A stretch of 64,000 bases of DNA from Catellatospora vulcania (GTDB lineage Bacteria; Actinomycetota; Actinomycetes; Mycobacteriales; Micromonosporaceae). A program made the position numbers and the translations under genes. Below the pieces are notes generated by a model. The model saw only the letters and a program-made list of their open reading frames with translations. It did no database searches and had not been told where the DNA came from. Below, piece after piece: positions 60,688 to 64,000 of this stretch; position 1 is the stretch's first letter, and each line of letters starts with the position of its first letter. The DNA lies in contig NZ_ML769301.1 in the NCBI RefSeq assembly GCF_009720385.1, forward strand, positions 62,001 through 126,000, given 5' to 3'.

Positions 60688-61101
60688 TCAGGCGGCGGAC
60701 TGCGCCGCGAGCTGTTGTGCGATCGAGTCCAGGGCCTCGTCCAGCGCGTCCTGGATGCCAGGATGGTCGTCGGCCGCGTCGATCTGCAGGCTGACCAGGG
60801 TGGCGTCGCCTCCCGTGGGGGAGACCTTCAGCGAGCCGTGGTACTCGCTGTGTTCCGGCGAACCCCAGGTGATCTCGTGCGCGGCCTCGTCGGCGTGGAA
60901 CCAGGCCTTGCCTGAGACCTGCTCCTGGTCGCCGTCTCCGTCGGTGTCGACCGCCGCCGTCGTCTGGACGAGTTCCGGGCCGACCTGCCTGGCGGAGGTG
61001 ATGCGCGGGAAGTAGTTCGGCAGGTTGGCCGGATCGGCGAGATAGGCGAAGGCATCGGTCACGTCGTGGTTGATGCGTTTTTCGGCGTGGTAGGTCGTCA
61101 C
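60688..61101 (-). CDS. SRPBCC-family protein
   Basis: 137 residues from the GTG at 61101 (GAGGAG five bases upstream). TTYHAEKRINHDVTDAFAYL, ADPANLPNYFPRITSARQVG and EYHGSLKVSPTGGDATLVSL match the polyketide-cyclase/START-like fold. Cytoplasmic; ligand unknown. Single gene. Confidence 0.88.
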   Translation of the reverse strand: MTTYHAEKRINHDVTDAFAYLADPANLPNYFPRITSARQVGPELVQTTAAVDTDGDGDQEQVSGKAWFHADEAAHEITWGSPEHSEYHGSLKVSPTGGDATLVSLQIDAADDHPGIQDALDEALDSIAQQLAAQSAA

Positions 61102-61306
61102 CGCAACTCCTCTGGTCCCACCGACCATATGCAAAAAAAGCCTGTTTCGGGCGTATTGGCGGGAAGCCGGGTGCTCGGCGTGCTGAACCGGTCGAAGGAC
61201 CGCGGCGCGCAGATCATCCAGCACGCCGATAACGGCACACCCGACCCCTCTGGCGCATCATCCGATCGTGTGACGGGCCCGGACACGAGTCCGGACCTAC
61301 CGATCT

Positions 61307-61349
61307 GCCGTCATCCGGGCAGGGCGCACCGCCCTGCCCGGATGACGGC
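61307..61349 (-). terminator. Perfect 19-bp hairpin terminator
   Basis: GCCGTCATCCGGGCAGGGC at 61307-61325 pairs exactly with 61331-61349 over a 5-base loop, just after the stop of the leftward hypothetical gene. Confidence 0.88.
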
Positions 61350-61354
61350 ACGCG

Positions 61355-61762
61355 CTACCTGGCGGCTTCGACGTCCACCACCGACCATCCCACGAACCGG
61401 GCGATGTCCTCGTCCGGCGTGCTCAACAGGTCGACCCAGTCCTCCAGCGCGCCGGCCAGGCTGTGCGGGATCCCCGGATTGTCGGGCTCGACCCACTGCC
61501 GCGCGATGTCGCCGATGTGGATGAACACCTGATCGGGGTCCAGCGCCGCCAGCACCTCGTCGTCGCGGGTGCCGTCGTCGCCGCTCGCGATGACCTCCCC
61601 GGTGTGCCAGTCGGTGTACTCCCACGTGGTCTGGCCGGTCAGCCCGCCGTCGATGATCCGGTGCCCGCTCGCCTGCAGCTTGTCGATCGCGTCCGCGAGA
61701 CTGCGCTCGGCCTCCCGCTGCGCGACCAGATACCGGCGCACATACTCCTGTACCAGGTCCAT
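61355..61762 (-). CDS. Hypothetical acidic protein
   Basis: 135 residues from the ATG at 61762 (GGGGGG upstream). Helical start MDLVQEYVRRYLVAQREAER, then TTWEYTDWHTGEVIASGDDG and VFIHIGDIARQWVEPDNPG. Soluble; no domain recognised. Codon use and the strong following terminator support it as real. Confidence 0.72.
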   Translation of the reverse strand: MDLVQEYVRRYLVAQREAERSLADAIDKLQASGHRIIDGGLTGQTTWEYTDWHTGEVIASGDDGTRDDEVLAALDPDQVFIHIGDIARQWVEPDNPGIPHSLAGALEDWVDLLSTPDEDIARFVGWSVVDVEAAR

Positions 61763-61987
61763 GACCAACCCCCCGGAGAAGACGTCGGCGCGTGGTCCGG
61801 CCGAGCACGGGCTACAGAGTGCCTGGCCCGCCGCCCGTAGCCAAGGACACACGCCGTAGCCAATCAAGTATTCGCCCGAACGGCCGAAGCTGCCCGCACG
61901 CGCATTCGTGGGCGGGCGACAGGCGGCACGGGTCGCCGAGGAGCACCAAGGAAGGGATGTACACGGACGGTGGATCGCCGCAGGGGA

Positions 61988-62000
61988 CGTATGCCATACG
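61988..62000. promoter_or_regulatory. Perfect 13-bp palindrome
   Basis: CGTATGCCATACG, symmetric about one central base, 36 bp before the start of the membrane protein gene. Confidence 0.4.
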
Positions 62001-62035
62001 ATCGATGCATCCGCCCCGACGGCCGACGGAGTGCC

Positions 62036-62701
62036 ATGGCGCAACCGCCGACGAACGCAGCGCAGGATCCCGGCGACGACGCCGATCGGCAGTTGCAGCG
62101 CGCGCTGCTCACCGCCACCCGTACCCAGGCGCTGGCCGCGATCGGCGGTGCCGTCGTCGCGGCGCTGGCCCTGCTGATCTCCCTCATGGCGTTGGTGTTC
62201 TCGGCGGACGGCTGGCGGCAGCAGCACGCCCTCAACGAGCAGCAGCACGAGCTCAACCAGCTCGCCAGGGAGCGCCAGCTGCGGGTGTACAGCTCGCGGG
62301 TGGCACTGTGGGCGGAGTTCGGTGCCGAGAGCAGCAGCACGCTGCCCGCGGGCCTCGACGTGTCGGTACAGAACAGGTCTCCCGTCCCGCTGCAGCGCAT
62401 CCGCCTGGCCGCGATGCTGGACGGCGGCAGCCCGGCCGCCGCCGAGCTGCGCGACCTGCCGCCCTGCACGATCAGCACGTTCCGGCTCGCCCCGCCCGAC
62501 AGCGCCGGCTTCGCCCGCGACCAGGACAGCCAGCTGTCGTACAACCTGGTCACGCTGCAGTTCCGCGTCGCCGGACAGCTGTGGACGCTGGCGCCGGACG
62601 GCCTGGCGTCCCTGCCCGAGCAACCCCCACCGCCACCGGCTGAGCTGCGCGTGCTGAGGCTGGTCGTCTCGGCGGTCGGCGACTGCGGCGAGTCCGGCTG
62701 A
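62036..62701 (+). CDS. Hypothetical single-span membrane protein
   Basis: 221 residues from the ATG at 62036 (GGAG upstream). One hydrophobic helix (LAAIGGAVVAALALLISLMA) at about 35-58 is followed by a coiled-coil-like segment (WRQQHALNEQQHELNQLARE) and a beta-rich soluble domain (VYSSRVALWAEFGAESSSTL, LVTLQFRVAGQLWTLAPDG). Probably anchored with its C-terminus outside. It ends 14 bp before a lipoprotein gene, so the two may function together. No family recognised. Confidence 0.75.
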   Translation: MAQPPTNAAQDPGDDADRQLQRALLTATRTQALAAIGGAVVAALALLISLMALVFSADGWRQQHALNEQQHELNQLARERQLRVYSSRVALWAEFGAESSSTLPAGLDVSVQNRSPVPLQRIRLAAMLDGGSPAAAELRDLPPCTISTFRLAPPDSAGFARDQDSQLSYNLVTLQFRVAGQLWTLAPDGLASLPEQPPPPPAELRVLRLVVSAVGDCGESG

Positions 62702-62715
62702 CCCGAAGGAGCATC

Positions 62716-63594
62716 GTGACGAGAACGCGTGCCGTCCGGCTGCTGCCGGTGCTGCTGGCCGCCGTGACGGCGGGTGCCTGTGGCAGCGCGGACCCGCCGC
62801 CCGTTCCACCGGCGAGGACGGCGGTGGCGAGCTCACCGCCGCCGTCCTGCCCGCTGCCCGCCCGTGAGCCGGTGACCGGCAGCGGGGGACAGCTGCGCAC
62901 AGCGATACTCGGCTTTCAGGGCCCATACGGCAGCGGGAACTACGCTCTGCCCGAGCAGCTGCTCGCCGCCGTGCCTGACGCGTTCGACCGGCGGCGGCCC
63001 AATGACGAACTGTTCGCGCTGGGCATGTTCACCCGCGGCGGCGGGCTGCTCTCGTTCACGGTCACCAACGCCGGAGCGCAGGCCGCCACCGTTTACGATG
63101 TGCGGCCGGTCAACATCGTGCGGGAGTGCACACCCCTGGGCATGGCGGTGGAACTGGGCAGCGAGGGCGGCGAGGGGCCGAGTTTCCGCTTCGACCTCGA
63201 CGCCGCGGCCCCCCGCGCGTTCGAGGTCGATCCGCAGGGTCGGCATACCTGGTTCTTCGAGAAGCGCACCATCACCCTCGAACCGGGTCGGAAGGAGTCC
63301 GTCAGCGTCCAGTTCGACACCCTGTTCGGCGCCTACTCCTTCGACCTCGCGATCGCCTTCGAGGCGGGCGGCGCCAAGTACACCCAGCTGCTGCGCAACG
63401 ACGCCGGGCCGTTCCGGGTCGCGTCGTCGCTGTGCCCGACCCCGGCCGATCGGCAGCAGCTGACCGCCGACCAGGTGGCCCAGCTCAAGAAGCTGCGCTA
63501 CCGGCAGGTGCGGGTACGCCGCGCGGACAAGGGCGTCTTCTCCATCGTGGCGATCACACCCGAGCAGTACGCCGCCCGATGCCAGACGCTGTGA
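62716..63594 (+). CDS. Hypothetical lipoprotein
   Basis: 292 residues from a GTG with GAAGGAG upstream. Signal sequence with lipobox VTAGACGS (lipid at the Cys). After a Pro-rich linker, the domain reads GGLLSFTVTNAGAQAATVYD, FEKRTITLEPGRKESVSVQF and YSFDLAIAFEAGGAKYTQLL. Beta-rich, probably adhesive or binding. Unknown function; partner of the membrane protein just upstream. Confidence 0.82.
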   Translation: MTRTRAVRLLPVLLAAVTAGACGSADPPPVPPARTAVASSPPPSCPLPAREPVTGSGGQLRTAILGFQGPYGSGNYALPEQLLAAVPDAFDRRRPNDELFALGMFTRGGGLLSFTVTNAGAQAATVYDVRPVNIVRECTPLGMAVELGSEGGEGPSFRFDLDAAAPRAFEVDPQGRHTWFFEKRTITLEPGRKESVSVQFDTLFGAYSFDLAIAFEAGGAKYTQLLRNDAGPFRVASSLCPTPADRQQLTADQVAQLKKLRYRQVRVRRADKGVFSIVAITPEQYAARCQTL

Positions 63595-63884
63595 CCAACG
63601 CTCGGTCCGACCGGTCCACGCCCCGTGCCGGGCGCTCGACGCTGCCGCGGTGCGCGGCCGGCCCCGACCGGGCCGACGGCGGCCGGATCACCCTGGCCGG
63701 ACAGCAGCGCGGTGAGCTGCGCGAGCCGAAGCTCACGGTGGCAGGCCGCCGGCGCGTGCCGCCAAGCGCGCGTGCTGACTGCGCCCGTGCCGGTGGCAGG
63801 CCTGATCCGGCCGGCAGATCGTGATCACCATGGAGCATCGCTGCTGTTCGGCTTCCTCGCCGGCCCGCCGTGGCAGAATCGCTC
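63595..63884. other. Intergenic region, no convincing gene
   Basis: An open frame starts with a GTG at 63591, overlapping the lipoprotein stop as GTGA, and runs 77 codons to 63824. Its sequence (DRSTPRAGRSTLPRCAAGPD) looks like noise except for a short GGRITLAGQQRGELREPKLT, so I do not call it a gene. Confidence 0.4.
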
Positions 63885-64000
63885 GTGCGCAACGAGAAAC
63901 GCCTGGCCGTAAGGACGCCCGAGTCACGTGCCTTCGCGGTACGCGTACAGGTCGTCATGAACCTGACCTCGCGCCTCAACGCTTTGCCGTTCGACGATCT
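63885..64000 (+). CDS. Start of a gene that continues past the window
   Basis: From a GTG at 63885 the frame stays open to the end: RNEKRLAVRTPESRAFAVRV then QVVMNLTSRLNALPFDDL. The sequence looks protein-like and starts soon after a short gap, but too little is visible to assign a family. A later ATG start is possible. Confidence 0.4.
   Translation, partial: MRNEKRLAVRTPESRAFAVRVQVVMNLTSRLNALPFDD

Noticed and set aside
63591-63824. A 77-codon frame overlapping the lipoprotein stop as GTGA
   Set aside because: Composition looks random except for a short stretch; no supporting homology.
1-64000. tRNA, rRNA, IS elements, integrases, prophage genes or CRISPR arrays
   Set aside because: None seen on either strand; no transposase motifs and no regularly spaced repeats except the protein-coding tandem repeats.

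Overview
The window is very GC-rich with strongly G/C-biased third codon positions. It has many GTG/TTG starts, Tat and Sec signal peptides, SARP, LacI, PadR and MerR regulators, and deazaflavin-type oxidoreductases. This points to a mycelial actinobacterium. The mix of gene families and the lectin-like repeat proteins resemble Micromonosporaceae (Catellatospora or Actinoplanes-like), but that is inference. I see no rRNA, tRNA, insertion sequence, integrase, prophage or CRISPR array. This looks like a chromosomal region rich in secreted enzymes rather than an island.

Left part (1-24000): a truncated giant ThuA/galactose-oxidase-like/LamG exoprotein, an M23 endopeptidase with six lectin-like repeats, a secreted cyclophilin, and a LacI regulator with its own palindrome. 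A GT8 enzyme and a GT39 membrane glycosyltransferase are divergent. A cyclase-family protein follows, then a TetR regulator with two Tn10-like tet operators facing an 81-residue ORF. A scar joins a LuxR remnant to a serine-protease remnant. A HEAT-repeat gene is coupled to a MerR-HEAT fusion. A PPOX flavoprotein, a serine protease/lipoprotein pair, a secreted alpha/beta hydrolase, a 3-hydroxyisobutyryl-CoA hydrolase-like enzyme and a phosphodiester glycosidase follow.

Middle (24000-46500): a ClgR/PopR-type regulator ending in an LAA degron is convergent with two adjacent clpP genes. Next come a Tat-exported M23 peptidase, an S15 peptidase with a P-domain, a folD-MOSC overlapping pair and a zinc metallopeptidase lipoprotein. 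A methyltransferase, a styrene-monooxygenase-like flavoprotein, a small protein with clan-CD (caspase-like) His/Cys motifs, a Calx-beta exoprotein and a 1006-residue SARP-NB-ARC-TPR regulator follow. Then come a second serine protease with the same pro-region, a DUF4193 protein, a PadR/HAAS pair, a deazaflavin oxidoreductase, a Tat-exported beta-propeller-like protein and a secreted FN3-like protein.

Right part (46500-64000): a carbohydrate locus with a LacI regulator, three copies of a TGTGACCGGTCACA operator, a secreted GH-A glycosidase with carbohydrate-binding modules, a GH36 alpha-galactosidase, and an ABC importer (binding lipoprotein and two permeases) with no ATPase gene of its own. 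The likely flow is extracellular cleavage of a galactoside polymer, import, then intracellular alpha-galactosidase action. After it come an ArsR/SRPBCC pair, a transglycosylase-like protein carrying the same six lectin-like repeats as the M23 enzyme, a second deazaflavin oxidoreductase behind two TGTCAA-N6-TTGACA operators, a lamin-tail exoprotein, and several hypothetical membrane and lipoproteins. Many genes end in long perfect hairpins.
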